DNA of 64,000 nucleotides, from the NCBI GenBank assembly GCA_949358305.1, contig OX442318.1, positions 978,501 through 1,042,500 of the forward strand. The letters run 5' to 3'. The translations under genes and the position numbers were made by a program. The stretch is from Strigamia acuminata. Its lineage: Eukaryota > Arthropoda > Chilopoda > Geophilomorpha > Linotaeniidae. Position 1 is the first letter of the stretch; every line of letters starts with the position of its first letter. Below the pieces are notes generated by a model. The model was given only the letters and a program-made list of their open reading frames with translations, was not told where the DNA came from and made no database searches. Positions 31,906-43,955 of this stretch are shown piece by piece.

Positions 31906-32033
31906 AATTGCTAAGACGTTATTAAATCGGCCGGACAGAGGTTGAACGAAGCACTGGCCGAAGAAAGCACCGCAAGCAAATTGGTGCACGAGGTGCGCGC
32001 ACTTAAAAAAATCCAAAAAATGGAATTAATTTG
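31906..32033 (+). other. Second cryptic exon-like segment
   Basis: After possible acceptors (TTCTTCTTAG or GCTAAG) one frame reads SAGQRLNEALAEESTASK followed by a further charged stretch to a stop near 32033. The composition suggests a coiled coil. It could be an exon of a plus-strand gene with the segment at 29607, or a fragment. No family recognised. Confidence 0.2.
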
Positions 32034-32539
32034 ATGTAACCGCGTCATTTCTTATTTTCAGTGATTAAAATCATCCAGGTTGAACGCACGGGATTAAAAT
32101 GACCAATTTGACCGATGTTTAATTCGTTTTTGACGGAATTTGAGTCATTCTGAAGGCGTGCATCAAGAATCGCTGCTAGAATTGATGTCGTCGTCGTCGT
32201 ATTTTGTAGCACCGACAGACCGTAAGTATGTATACTTTACTGTTATCTAAGCAATAAACAACTTACAAGAGGGTGGCTCAGCTGACTGTCGTCACGAATA
32301 GTGACATTCAATACTTAAAAATGATTGATTTTACGATGTCGTTTATGCGTAGTTAAAACAGTCAAGCACATTAATCATTCACGAGTTATATTTCCGGTGT
32401 TTTTCATCATCAATTGAAAATTCAAATTGCTTTTTTTTCCATTTATTTCTTTATTTATTCCACTGCTGTGGTTATATTTGCTTGACTTCTATTTTTACGA
32501 TTTACACGACATTACAAATGATGCATTTCATGCGCATGA

Positions 32540-33046
32540 CTAGAATCTTCTCTTTTTTCGATGATTGTGTGAATCATTAAGCATCATCTGGCAATAAATA
32601 CCCATTAGCATTGTTTTGTGTATTCTCAGACTGGTAAATTTCAGCAATTTAACGAGGAAATTGATTGTTTTATTTTTACATTTCCTGATGGGTAAATTAA
32701 TCTGCAATGTGTGTGATGACTGGCAATTTGGTTGTTTAACAAGTGGTGGTGGCATGACAGTCGTAACCGGTAACGCTCTTCGGGATGCCAGTGCAGGAAA
32801 ATCTTCTGGTTGTGATCTAATAAATCGCTTCCGTAAATGATTTACGTGTTCGATGTTGTCAACCTGGCTTCCAGTAGATCTGACCAGGTATCTAACTTGT
32901 GCCAATCTCTCCAGAATAATTCCCTCCTCCCACCTTCCTAGAGGGGATTGAAGCCACACAAAATCGTCCGGTTCGAAACTCCTTTGTGGTTTGGCAGTCT
33001 GAAGCAGGTGCCAGATCCCATGCAACGTCCTTGGGCACGATTCCAC
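32540..33046 (-). pseudogene. Ty3/gypsy-type integrase C-terminal tail, remnant
   Basis: 168-codon minus-strand frame. It contains FEPDDFVWLQ, WEEGIILERLAQVRYLV and IEHVNHLRKRF, the pattern of the short beta-barrel tail after the integrase core in Ty3/gypsy pol (D-V-W ... G-I-I ... Y-L-V ... H-x-x-x-L-R). No integrase core, RT or LTR is visible nearby, so this is an isolated fragment. The last ~60 codons are unlike the family and probably random read-through. Confidence 0.6.
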
Positions 33047-33076
33047 TTCTCAATATGTCGACTGCTTGTCTGACAT

Positions 33077-33290
33077 TTACCATATTTACATGTACTCACT
33101 TATCCAGATAAGTGAAAATGCGAATATTACTTTTGTGGAAAACGGCATGCGTTTACAAAGAATCAGTTTTCTAACAAAGGTGACGTCATAAGACGTTTTT
33201 AACTGTGTTAAACTTGCGCATTAATCTTCCACAATGCACTGCGCAGAAACAACATGTCACAGCATTGTTGTGACACAATTATTTGTGCAA
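33077..33290. repeat. Partial copy of the 61-kb TIR element
   Basis: ACATGTACTCACTTATCCAG, then GGCATGCGTTTACAAAGAAT and AACTTGCGCATTAA, match the left half of the element at 61051-61593 in order and spacing. The right end is missing or diverged. Confidence 0.6.
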
Positions 33291-33819
33291 TAATTGTTAC
33301 GTGAAATATGGCACCCAACTGATTTTCTGTGGATTGTGAACAACAATTATCACTGCATTGTAAATTAGCCTTTAGCCTTGCATCACTCAGCCTGTGCTAT
33401 TTTAAAATTTATTGGACAGAAAGATGAGGATTGAGGACAAATGATCAGAATATGTAAATTTAGTTGGATTATTTTGCATTTTTGAATTTTATATTGTATT
33501 AATTCAGTGTCTGGCATTTTGAGCAAATTTACTTAAGTTAACGGAAAATATTTCAACTTCATGTATTGTGCGTTAACGCATGCAACAACGCATGCATGTG
33601 AACTAGGCTTTATGTCCAAGGGTAATTCATTTAGTTTCGTTCTTTGTTTGTTGGGGTCACTTTAAAATTCAGACTCTGAATATTCAGACTCTGTAAGTCC
33701 TATTATCCAATTGATTGATTATAAGACCAAAGCCTGAAATAAAATTCGAGGGCTGGAGTGGTTTTTGGAGTGGTTTTCTCCTGGTTTTGGAAAAGGTTCT
33801 TACAGAATTTGTAGGCCAA

Positions 33820-34150
33820 AATGCCTTGCAAATGGGGAATAAAATTGAGCACACTTACCTGATGAAAAGCGCAAAGCACTATAAAAGCAATATTGATGTG
33901 AATTCTATGTTCTTGAGTGTTCTGCTACTGAATTAGTGGATCGAGATAACTAAGGCAACCGTAATTAAAAATTGATCGCAGTATTTTCTCAAATGTAAAC
34001 AGTGTTCGGGAGAGAGGAAAATTATGGTTATAAAAATGTCACTGTTGTTTGCACAGTATACGACTTTGATCCTTGGAACGTTGCCAGCAGTTGAGATATG
34101 TGGGTCAACTTCTGAAAATGTTGGCAGAAATTGAAAAATTGTGAAGGAAA
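33820..34150. repeat. Duplicated segment, copy a
   Basis: Shares CACACTTACCTG, CAGAGCACT/CAAAGCACT, AAAGCAATATTGA, GGATCGAGAT(A/C)ACTAAGGCAAC and downstream motifs with 35800-36400. On the minus strand CACACTTACC reads as a splice donor, so these may be relics of non-coding first exons upstream of the channel cluster. That reading is inference. Confidence 0.35.
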
Positions 34151-35799
34151 AAGTATTCAATTTTAATTTTTATTTTTGACAGGGGTGCCCTCTTTAAAAG
34201 TTAAGACATATTGAAACACATTTTTTCACTGGAGTATAGTTCCAGTTTGCTCCAATAAAGACGAGAACCAGGACAAAACTTGTGCAATTTCATAATAGTT
34301 GGAAATAATAAAAGCACGAAGAGAAACGACAAGGCAGTGCCATTAATTTTTTTGCTCTTAATTTTGGTCAGTTGGTAATGCAGAATATATGAACAATTGA
34401 GACGTCAAATAATTCGCAAGTACGTTCCGAAATGGAGAGGAAGTCAAAAAAATAAATAAAACTTAGAAATCACATGTAAAAATTAAATCCACGCATGAAT
34501 GAGCTGATTAACTCTCAGATGGACAATCTCCAAAGACGACACTTTGATGCCCATAATGTACCAAATTTGGGACAAAATAATTAAATCCGGAACGCCGTTA
34601 GCTTAAGCGCTGTTAGGGTAGTGCGAAAAATTGTCGCACTTGGCGCTACTGTTTTTGGCACATTTTTGAACAAACATGGCAACGTCAACACCACTTTATT
34701 GTTGTGTGAACAAAGTCAGAAATTTTCAGAAAATGATATTACTTGTAAATCAAAAAAAAGTTTTCCTATTCAAGAAGAGTGTTGTCCCAAAATTGGTATA
34801 GGGTTGTCTATCTGAGGGTTAAAACATGACAAGGGAATTATCAAAGGATTTCTTTTTAATCTTTACCTTCGAATTTAATTTTCACCATTTTTCATCGTTC
34901 TATAAGTCTACAGGTCTAATCTTTGTGTCATTGTCAGACTATGAACGTATTGAATTGGAAAACGTGTTGATCTAACACCAATATTTCAGCTGCTCCAAAT
35001 AATCCAGAACTGAAGCAGGGAATGTACAAGTTTTAACAAAATAAGGACATTTTTACAATGGTAATAATTACTCAAATAATCACTCAGACGTTGTATTAGA
35101 AATTAAGTTTTATTTCCTAATTTGTCTTCACAATGTGCGATAACAAACAAAAGACAAAAACAGCGATTGATCTGTGGGTTTAGTTAACCATATGGACATG
35201 ACCCAAACTCAAAATAGTTGTAATCTAATTTTAAAGTTTTTTTAAAAAGCAATCTAGCATTTAGCCTTGACCAACTGTGCATGAATCGATGTAGAGAGTG
35301 GAGACCCGATTGAAGCGTGTGTGCTAAACTATCACCAGGCGTGGTGGCTACAGTTGTATCGAACGTGTGTGTATGTAAAACTAATACGGAGTATAATGTT
35401 ATAAATGCGATCAATTAAACCAATCTTCCAAATTTACACTTTAAAAGGGAGAAAATTCTTATTAAATATATATATTTATTACCACACGGTTTCTTACGAG
35501 TAACTGACAATCTAAAATAAAAATTTGAATTCGGGGAATGCTGCGGGATTGATTTTTACAACCGGTCAGATCCGCAGCTTGTCGGAAATGGCTGACGTTT
35601 GTTAACGTAGTTCTGCATCGGGAAGACATAGGCACGACCAATCACGGCTCTTCTCACAGTTGGCCAATCACATCACTCCGTGCATCTTGGGCAACAGTTG
35701 GCGCCAAACTTGATTTTTGGACTGTTTGATCCGATGTGTGGTGACATCCAAGGCTTTATCAGCTAATTAGAAATAGGCCACAATAGTTGAAAATTGAGA
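34151..35799. other. Intergenic DNA, nothing recognised
   Basis: No gene or clear repeat. A less AT-rich patch (about 35530-35720) might be a promoter region or repeat remnant. Confidence 0.4.
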
Positions 35800-36400
35800 A
35801 TAAAATTCAACACACTTACCTGTTCAAAGGCGCAGAGCACTTTGAAAGCAATATTGAGAAAAATTCTCACTTTTTTGGTCAATGTTTGTTGTGGAATTAG
35901 CGGATCGAGATCACTAAGGCAACACTAATTGAAAATTGTGAGGTGAAATTCGAGTTTGTCGTGTGAACTTTTGAGCAGAATATAATGAGTTTAAATTACT
36001 GGCTATTAGTTTAGGACACTCTTACATGACTCACTAAACCCAACTACTGCAACATTTCTTTCAATTACACCATTTCAATTACTTATTTTTTTTGGCGTGC
36101 TGAAGTGGATAGGTGTTCCTAGTGGCTTCATGTCAATCAATTTACATAAAAAATCTTCAGTAATACTTAATAGAAAAAGTGCGTGCACATTTAATTGTAT
36201 ATTTTAGTAAATACAGTCACGAGACATTGTTATTCCAAATAGCGCCACAGTAATTGAAAATTGATCGCACTAATATTTACATATGTTAATTGCACAGTTT
36301 ACAACTATGAATCTTGGAACATTGCCTACAATTTGTAGATTGAGGTTCAATGTTGGCAACACCAACATTTTCCACATTTTTTAAAATAATCTTATTTTTT
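35800..36400. repeat. Duplicated segment, copy b
   Basis: Counterpart of 33820-34150, with extra sequence inserted between the two matching blocks (35800-35945 and 36240-36390). Confidence 0.35.
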
Positions 36401-36922
36401 GAGTATTTTGTATTTATGAAGAAATGTAAGCAATTCGGTATTTGTGGAAAGAGAGTGACAAAAATAATTGAGAGTGTATTCAAAAGTAGTGGGCAAACAA
36501 AGCAATATTTATGAGAATTTTTTTTGGAATTTTTAAATCCATAATTCTTTTTATTGTTATGAGGTTAAATGAAAATACATGAATTTTTAAAAAGAAAATT
36601 CCTATAGTTTTGAGAAAAAAAGTAAAACGAATCCCGGCTATAATATGAAGCAGTACGGTGTACCACGTCGGTGTCAGAAAACATGCATTTGTTAGTATAG
36701 TTTAGAAACTTCTTAAAAAGTTGAATAGAGCACATAAAAAAATTGCACGATTGATCCGATTACTTTGTAGGTGTACCAAACTACAATCAAATGAAGTAAG
36801 TTTGTGATCTATTTGGAATAAAGTGCTTCTTTTATATTTTTTCACAATACAAATTGAATAAATAGGGTTCAAGTGCAAAGATTTGTTTTTTTGTTTACAA
36901 ATTGTTTCGTTTACTTTTGCAA

Positions 36923-39900
36923 TCACATAAAATGTTCAAGGAGAGCAAATATTGAGAGGCCGGTCCAAATACCAATAATTGATCCAATTTGACACACCAA
37001 TTTGACAAGAGAGGTTTCTTCCTCTTGTTTAATTATTTCTCGAATGTTTGTCCCCAAGATAAAACATGTAGGCGTAGCGTACATCATGATTTTCATCTCT
37101 TATTAATGAAGGTAGGAATATTGTCTCTTCACATCGTGTTGGACAGAAACAGTGTTTGTGTAGATCCGTCTTGAATAGTGTGTCCAAATACATGTTAAAG
37201 GTCAGTTTTGCGGTTTCTCGAGTCTGGCATAGAGATAGATTGATATTTACCATAGATGGCAATCTAACAATAGGACGGATTTTAGAGTGAATTTGGTGAA
37301 TTAAATGGATTAACTCTTGTTCACTACAAGGTTGGCCTTTCTCCCATTGGCCTTTTGTACGACCACTAGGAATAATAGTTTTTTTTTCTTTCATTTTTGT
37401 GATTGTTATAATGATTTTAATGATATAATTTTAATTGTCTATTACCGGTATAATAAAATGTTTTTTCCATTTATAAAATACAGTTTTATGCTGTTTTTAG
37501 TTTTATACACATGTTTGTTCAGTTTATTGATTGCTTTGTCTGGAAAGCACACAATTTTGGATTTTTGGCCGTTGCCTAGGCAATTGAATACAAAGTCTGT
37601 ACATCGATTGCAATTCTGGCTGTTTTGGTCTATTTTTTTGTATCACTACACGAGTGAAATGGCTCGGCCAATGTGAGAAAGGCCAACCTTGTAGTGAACA
37701 AGAGTATAGTTGGAAATCAATGTATTGAGAAGATACGTACACGCATTTGAATGGTTGCTGCTGGAGTCTGTCAAAATAGCATTTATTTTCGCATGCTGAA
37801 ACTTGAGCTTCGTTTGCTGAACAAGGGCTCTTTGGAGTATTCACTCGAACCAACTAAAAAGAATAAACGTGTCAATACCAGAGCTTTTTATTAGTACTGC
37901 AAACACAACTGTTTGACGCGAAATGGCCACATCAACTTCACCCATGCTTGGTATGTAAAAAAGAAATTTTGGATGAAGGATTTGATAATTCTGCGGTAGA
38001 ATGAAGCTCTTGAATAAATTCAATTCAATTAATCAACTGGAATGAAAACTGGAAATACAAAAGATCTCACTGCTAGATTCACTTTCCATTTGGGAAAGAA
38101 GTCAACTCCTCCACCTTTCATCAAATCCATAATATTTGAATAGGCTAAAAAGGGTGTCCGTGGGGAATACAACATATCAACTGTAAACATTGAAAAGTGA
38201 GAGAAAAATGATAATTGTATTTTGTAATTGGGCTACCTCTTTTAAACATCGTGCAGATTCCAAATGCTGTTAACACACACATATTAATCTATCAAATAGC
38301 TCTTGTAAGTGACAGTTACATGGATTAAATACACTTGATTTAAAATTTCATTTGCTTACTCCATCGAGTGTTTCCTCTGGTTTACAATCCGAAGAGGCTC
38401 TCCATAATTTGAGTGAATCGTTCGCGTATTTAGTTGATGAATGGAGTAAATCAAAGAGCTGGTAATGATCAGCATCAATTTTCTCTAGTTCAGCTAAATC
38501 CTCTTTGGCTTTTGTTATCTTTTTACTGTCTTTACAAAGGATAACGTGTGGCAATTGAATTTTGTCGTCTCTTGCGAGAATAATTGATTTGACGAGTTTA
38601 TATTCAAAATAAGAATCAATTGAAACGTAACTTTGGTAAATCGAGATGAAAATTAGACATAACAACATGGTGGTTTTCAATTTATTTCTTTTCGTTGGGG
38701 CTTTCTGATTTTCATCTAGCATTTTGTGAATTTTTTCTCGCAACGTGGAATCTTTGTTCTTAATTCCTTTGTAGATGATTAAAGGCCTTTTGAAGCAGTT
38801 AACAAGTATTTCGACGAGCATCAAACATGACATTCCAAAGTATAGTCCGATGTTTCCGCCAATGTCGCATAGTAAAGAGATTATGTCGTAAGAAAATCGT
38901 TCTTGCAATGTACGAACGAAATTATTCACGACAGAAAGCTCGATGATATTTTCAGAATGAGATAACATATAATTGTATTTGCTGAGTTGTGTCTCATCGC
39001 ATAGAGGGAGACATTTACAACTTTTGATTGCATTCTCATCTTGTAACCACATCGCATGTTGTTCTCGTAGATAAGTATCATTGCATTCCGGTAGGTTTCT
39101 TGCATCATAAAATGGAAATCTGAAACGAAATTAAGTTTTACTGCAGTGTCTTGTGACCGGTTCACGGCCACAAACAACATGGGACCCACATGACCCAGTC
39201 CAACCCCACCCCGCCAGATGGAGTTGATGGTTGCGGGTAATTCTCAAAGACACCATCACGTGATGTCATATCTGCTGTAATATTTTGATGTTTAATTAAT
39301 ATGCAGGGTGTTCTGAAAGTCTGGTTTCCTCCAAATATTTCCTGAGCAATTGCATGTAGGCCAACTTTGATTAAGCGATTGTATAGAAAGTTGGGTGAGA
39401 GCAATCCAATGACGTCATCAAATTTGACCTTGAAGGTCATTTTCAAGGTCATTCATTTGCTAACTTCTAAACCAATCAGGTTAGAGCAAAATTTCCAATT
39501 ACAAAGTTATAGAGCACCATCAAATTAGTACTATTCAACTTATCTTAGTCATCTTAAGTTAAATGTAAAGGTCGAAACCCAACAACCAATGGACTTGTGT
39601 ACTAGTAGGAACAGCTACCCCCTTGCTGTTCTCCACTCTTGTTGGCCATGGTGAAGCTTAGGGAATGTGTTGGTATGCCATTCCCAGTACCGTGAGTGTT
39701 CCATGGGCGAAGAGGGACAGAGTCTGGACTAACAACTGACCAACCGCGCAGCACACAGGTTAACCCCAACCACATGTGGTCGCAGGTTTGCTGCAGCAAT
39801 ACAGTGGTAGCAATAAGAGAGGCTGGAGATACTGACTGCTAGACACTGAATAAAGGCCATAAAGATTTAAACACAGTCTCTTGTGCTCATTTGTATCAAG

Positions 39901-42124
39901 GTGTCATGCATCCGGCATTGTTTAGACTCCCCAGGCCCTAATAGCATCCATCCACTCTCACAGCGTTAAATTAATTATTGCCATAAAAGACTAAATTTAT
40001 ATTGTATAACAGAACTGTTTTTAGTTCTAAAACTAAAAATGTACCTGCAATTCATTCTTTTCTTCAGGCAAGGGAGCAAACAGTCATGTAAATTGTTGTT
40101 GCATGGACTTCGCTTAGTGTTAATGAAGTGATACTGAAAGATAAATAGTGCATGTTACATTTAATGTCAACAACCTGTTGAAATGTGTGGCTGAAATATT
40201 TATGAATTTTTTTAAATATGTTATGTGATTTAGATATGTGGGGCTGTTATGTTTATGGGGGTTCTCACTGATCATCCATGACAAACTTGACTCATTACAG
40301 TGAATGGGGGGAAAATGTTCTAAAAATAAGTGACAAATGTTGAAGTGGGTGTGTCTGCAGTAGGAGACAAATTTTGCACAAAGACAAAATTTGAGTGCAT
40401 TAATTCCTAAAAATCATGAAAATCTTTTACCTTTTGAACATTAGTTTTAAAAAATTGTTTGGTTGCTGGCTTTTCAACATTTGAGTCCAAATTCTGCAGT
40501 AGCAATTCAAATGCAACAAAATGAGGTACATGGTAGATGATTGGCGAAGGATCTATCAATACCTGAAACAAGTCCACCAATCATTTAGACTAAACTGAAT
40601 TTACAAACAATATTTAACAAACCAGTTTAGTAACTTGTTTAAACTTAAATTGTAAAGCAGGTAAACACCTTTTGTTGTTCAAATGGCTCACTAAAACATG
40701 TTGTAGTCTGCATCGAATTAGAAAATCCAGACTAAACGACTTACCGGTATAAATGCAGTGACTATACTTTTTCACATTGTCTGGCTACTTTGCCAATGTA
40801 TTGATACAAAGGCAAGTGATCATCTTAATCAATTCCAGGATAAGAAATGAGCTTGCTGTAGCAACGGATATTGAGGTAGGCCTTGGGGACAGGTGGCTCC
40901 TCAGCCAGGAGTGACTGAAACAGTTCTTGGTTTTTTTTCTTAACATGGGGGGGGGGGGCAGTGCCCCTCCTTGACCCTTCTTCCTCTGCGAGCCTCACCT
41001 TAACTGTTTTTTTTAATGTGATGGGGAATTGGGCGCTTATTTAGTCGCGATATGGTTAGTATGCATTAGTCATTCCTTGTTTGTGTCTGTAATTTCATTG
41101 GTCGGAGCCCCCTGTCGCCAAGCGCATGTGGATATTGTGGCCTAGCAGTAAACATGGCTGTTCTAAATAGCAATTAGTTGTTTGGAATGCTCTTATTTGA
41201 ACAGTGCCCTCTTTTAATAAAACAAACAAATTATTGGGACTTTTGTCTGTTTGCTTGAGGAAGCCAAAAGTAATTTAGTAACTAACCAATGAGAATAAGT
41301 GGATAGTCTAGGTGAATAACATAAAGGTTAGAATTTTAGCAACATTAAAACATACCTCGAGTATTAAGCAATCTGTTGGGAATTTTAGTTTGATAACCAT
41401 CTTGTAATAAGAATTTCCATATGGGAGCTGGAAAGCTAAACAAAAATGAGTTTAGAATTAATGAAAGTTCGTGTGATTTTTTTAAAAAACTTTTTTACTT
41501 ACTACTTGAAACTTGAGCAGTTGGCAGCACAATGGAATCGTAATTTTGAATTGTCAGATTAACTCGTGATTTTCCCTGAAAAGAATTGCTCGTTTATTGG
41601 TTAGAAAGAAGGAAAGAAAAATGGAGCTTTACCATTTCAAAGTACGCTTCCGTTATGTAACTAGGTATACTTTTGTACTTCACAATGTCGGTGAGATTAT
41701 AATCTTCTCGGATGACGTAATAATTGTGAATTTCACCATCACATTCTTTGATTTTGTCATTGTTGCCACGCATTTTTGCATCAAATTCATTAAATTCCTG
41801 TGTTGTAGGTGGCAAAATATAAACATACGGATAAAGACCATGGGTTGTTTCAACAAAGTATGCATCAACTGCTGTTGGTTCTTCCAGGTAATGCAATATT
41901 CGATCCCTAGTTTGGTAAGCGCACACTGTAGCATTGAGAATGAGTAATGCGATTAACACACAAGAAATGCGTTTTTTCTTTTTTCTAATATTTTTCAGAG
42001 CTTTGATGAATGCTGGTGTCTCCGATTGTTCGGCCATGACAGTGCCAACAATGAGTTTCAATTTTATTCTTTTTTTGAGCTGTTGAATTCGACTAAATGT
42101 TCCATGTGATTTATTTTCGTCCAT
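36923..42124 (-). CDS. Tandem-domain DEG/ENaC channel subunit, gene 1 (last exon frameshifted)
   Basis: Predicted exons (minus): 42124-41633, 41575-41503, 41435-41356, 40562-40431, 40133-40045, 39119-38360, 38288-38237, 38180-38071, 38008-37898, 37853-37741, 37263-36923. Unit 1: short N-terminus, TM1 in exon 1 (LIALLILNATVCAYQ), cysteine-rich ectodomain (exons 4-6, CKCLPLC), TM2 with the GxS filter (FGMS). Unit 2 starts in the same exon 6 after a Lys-rich linker: TM1 (LLCLIFISIYQ), FGICTMF, second cysteine-rich region, TM2 (IGIWTGLSIFALLE). Family members are amiloride-type Na+ channels in the plasma membrane. Compared with gene 2 there is one extra base in a GGGGACAAA run (about 37047-37056). 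It puts a stop at 37031-37029 and removes the last TM. It may be a real pseudogenising change or a homopolymer base error. Introns 5 and 10 contain repeats. Confidence 0.8.
37313..37705. mobile_element. MITE in intron 10 of gene 1
   Basis: Inverted termini of about 40 bp start ACTCTTGTTCACTACAAGG and mirror at 37666-37705 with one mismatch noticed. Length 393 bp, no coding. Without it the intron would be about 85 bp, like its relatives. No clean TSD. Confidence 0.75.
39303..39510. repeat. Dispersed repeat with CAGGGTGTTC end, copy b
   Basis: Same ordered motifs as 27036-27240 (CAGGGTGTTCTGAAAG, TTTGACCTTGAAGGTCATT, GCTAACTTCTAAACC). Lies in intron 5 of gene 1. Confidence 0.45.
39560..39960. 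other. GC-richer insert in intron 5 of gene 1
   Basis: Composition differs from the flanks and there is no sustained frame. Probably a repeat insertion (SINE- or LTR-derived); class not determined. Confidence 0.3.
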
Positions 42125-42236
42125 TCCGTCAAAATATTGCTAATTGGAAATGAAATAATAATTTTCTCACAATTATTTGATGAATATTAGAAGAAAAGGA
42201 CTATTGACTGTCAGTTATTTTCCACATATTTATTAT

Positions 42237-43314
42237 TAGACCCCGGATATGTATGCAAAAAAAATTTCGTTATATGCGCATATAATATGCACCAAAAATT
42301 TCAATATATGCAAAAAAAAAGTGAAATATGCAAAATAAAAAAATTTATTTCAGTTAAATCATTGTCGTGTTTTGACTTTAAATTGATTCGTAAGAATGTA
42401 ATGATACAATATGTGATTAGTTGTAACAATAGGCGACGGCTTACTATTGTATATGAAGTAACCATAGTGATGTGTATTCTAGAATGAGTGATGTGTGACA
42501 AGTGAATAAACGAAGGAGTTTGTGCGTACTCTCCCTATCCAAATCATAAATCGAGTTTTATATGTGAAGACATATCAATCATTTATTGCAATAACAAATT
42601 AGTGCCATTTCTAAGTGCTGTGTGGTAAAACCGTGTCGTTTGTTAGTAAGCACAGACTTAAATTGCGGAAGAAATCGTTCAACATTGCAACTGGTGATAG
42701 GGGCATATGTAAATTTGGCAATTTCAGAAGTAGTATAATTCTGTAGTATAGACTCATTTTCTCGGACTTCACTGTGCAGTGTAGCACTAACCAACTTTAA
42801 CATCTGAAATCCAGAATTCTTTTCAGTTTGTGGTTGTAGATTCGACAGTACTAAGTTGGGTTGAACGGTAGTGACTTTGTTCTTGTTTTTAATATGTAGA
42901 ATGGTTTTAACATGTTGTCTAACTTGAAACTTCTTTGGGAGTTTACCACTTTCGCCAATTGCAGCCGAACAGACAACACAGAAAATAAAATCACATTCTA
43001 CTCGTAATGTGTTTTTGTCAATTTCATTAACGTACATTTTTAATTGTTCCCACGTCGACTTCGAATTGACAATTTTCGGCATTGTTTCAAACGAATTATA
43101 CTAAAATGCACGTGCATATGTGCTATTTAAATACAGAAACAGTGATACGTAAACAAAACATATCACAACAGACAGTACGTATCATTCGTACGTTAAAAAA
43201 TGGCAATATATGCATTTATTTTTCGATTTTCGGAAAATATGCAATATAAGCGAATTTCGGCTAAATATGCAAAACACATATGAAGTATGCATTTATGCAT
43301 TTATCCGGGGTCTA
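42237..43314. mobile_element. hAT-family element, internally reduced
   Basis: Terminal inverted repeats TAGACCCCGGATA at both ends. Flanking octamers TTTATTAT and TTGATTAC match at 6 of 8 bases, compatible with an aged 8-bp TSD. Subterminal ATATGCAAAA/TATGCAT motifs repeat on both sides. It encodes one short protein (next entry). Confidence 0.75.
42579..43082 (-). CDS. BED zinc finger plus hAT dimerisation tail protein (167 aa)
   Basis: Intact 167-codon frame within the hAT element. Residues about 34-66 have a BED-like finger (CVVC ... HVKTILH, C-x2-C ... H-x4-H). Residues about 133-160 (SCNVERFLPQFKSVLTNKR) match the hAT C-terminal dimerisation motif. The catalytic RNase-H-like core between them is absent. 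In known cases such proteins can bind element ends or be recruited as DNA-binding host proteins. It lies just upstream of gene 1 and is read in the same direction. The frame could be active, a passive deletion derivative, or a domesticated gene; the recognisable TIRs favour a deletion derivative. Confidence 0.6.
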   Translation of the reverse strand: MPKIVNSKSTWEQLKMYVNEIDKNTLRVECDFIFCVVCSAAIGESGKLPKKFQVRQHVKTILHIKNKNKVTTVQPNLVLSNLQPQTEKNSGFQMLKLVSATLHSEVRENESILQNYTTSEIAKFTYAPITSCNVERFLPQFKSVLTNKRHGFTTQHLEMALICYCNK

Positions 43315-43955
43315 TTGATTACCGTAGTTGCTTATTTGATGAAATGATTATTCTCGGGATTGGTTGAATCCAGTCACATGACACATCAAGTAATCGACTA
43401 ATCAAAGTCATCAACGAATCGCTCATTTAATGAAACCCCTTCGTGTTTTCCTGCTTAATGTTTAACGTCATCCTTGCTATTGTATTTTACTTCTACGCTT
43501 AGGTTCTAATTTGGTTTCTTCTTACTTGTTTTCGGGTTTAAAGAAGTAAATTAAAATTTCCTTGCATTTATTCTATGCTCCATTGACTGTGTCCATTGTC
43601 ATAGTGAAGGTACAATTCGCCACAAACTGAGAAATGAATTCTGCTTGTAAGTTGTAATGAGTTATCGAATACACTTTACTACGACTGCGCAGTATTTCCC
43701 AGTGGATTTCACTTCTTCCCTGTGGAAATGGGAATCAATGTTGCCATTGGCTGCCACTGATTGACCTGACCACAGACTGCCGGTAAACCCGTTGGTTTTT
43801 AAATGAGAAATGAACCAAAACAAGTTTAAAAAGCGTTTTTATAAGTCCAATATTCTGATACTAATTAGTCGTTAATTCGGTGTAGAGCGAATGAAACGAA
43901 CTTCATTTGCATAGGTTAAATTATACAGTGATTATTTATTCTTACGTGAATAGAG
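43315..43955. other. Intergenic DNA upstream of gene 1
   Basis: No gene. A segment near 43690-43790 (TTTCACTTCTTCCCTGTGG...) has a diverged relative near 44280-44340. Confidence 0.4.

Noticed and set aside
37029-37394. 121-codon ORF as an independent gene start for the 3' part of gene 1
   Set aside because: Its first ~44 codons are MITE and intron sequence; only the part from 37262 on matches the last exon of the paralogues.
37854-37878. Donor GTATTG for intron 9 of gene 1 (and the like site in gene 2)
   Set aside because: It would give a 25-nt intron and the wrong phase; the upstream donor (GCA|GTACTA in gene 1, GCA|GTGATT in gene 2) gives a 44-nt intron and keeps frame.
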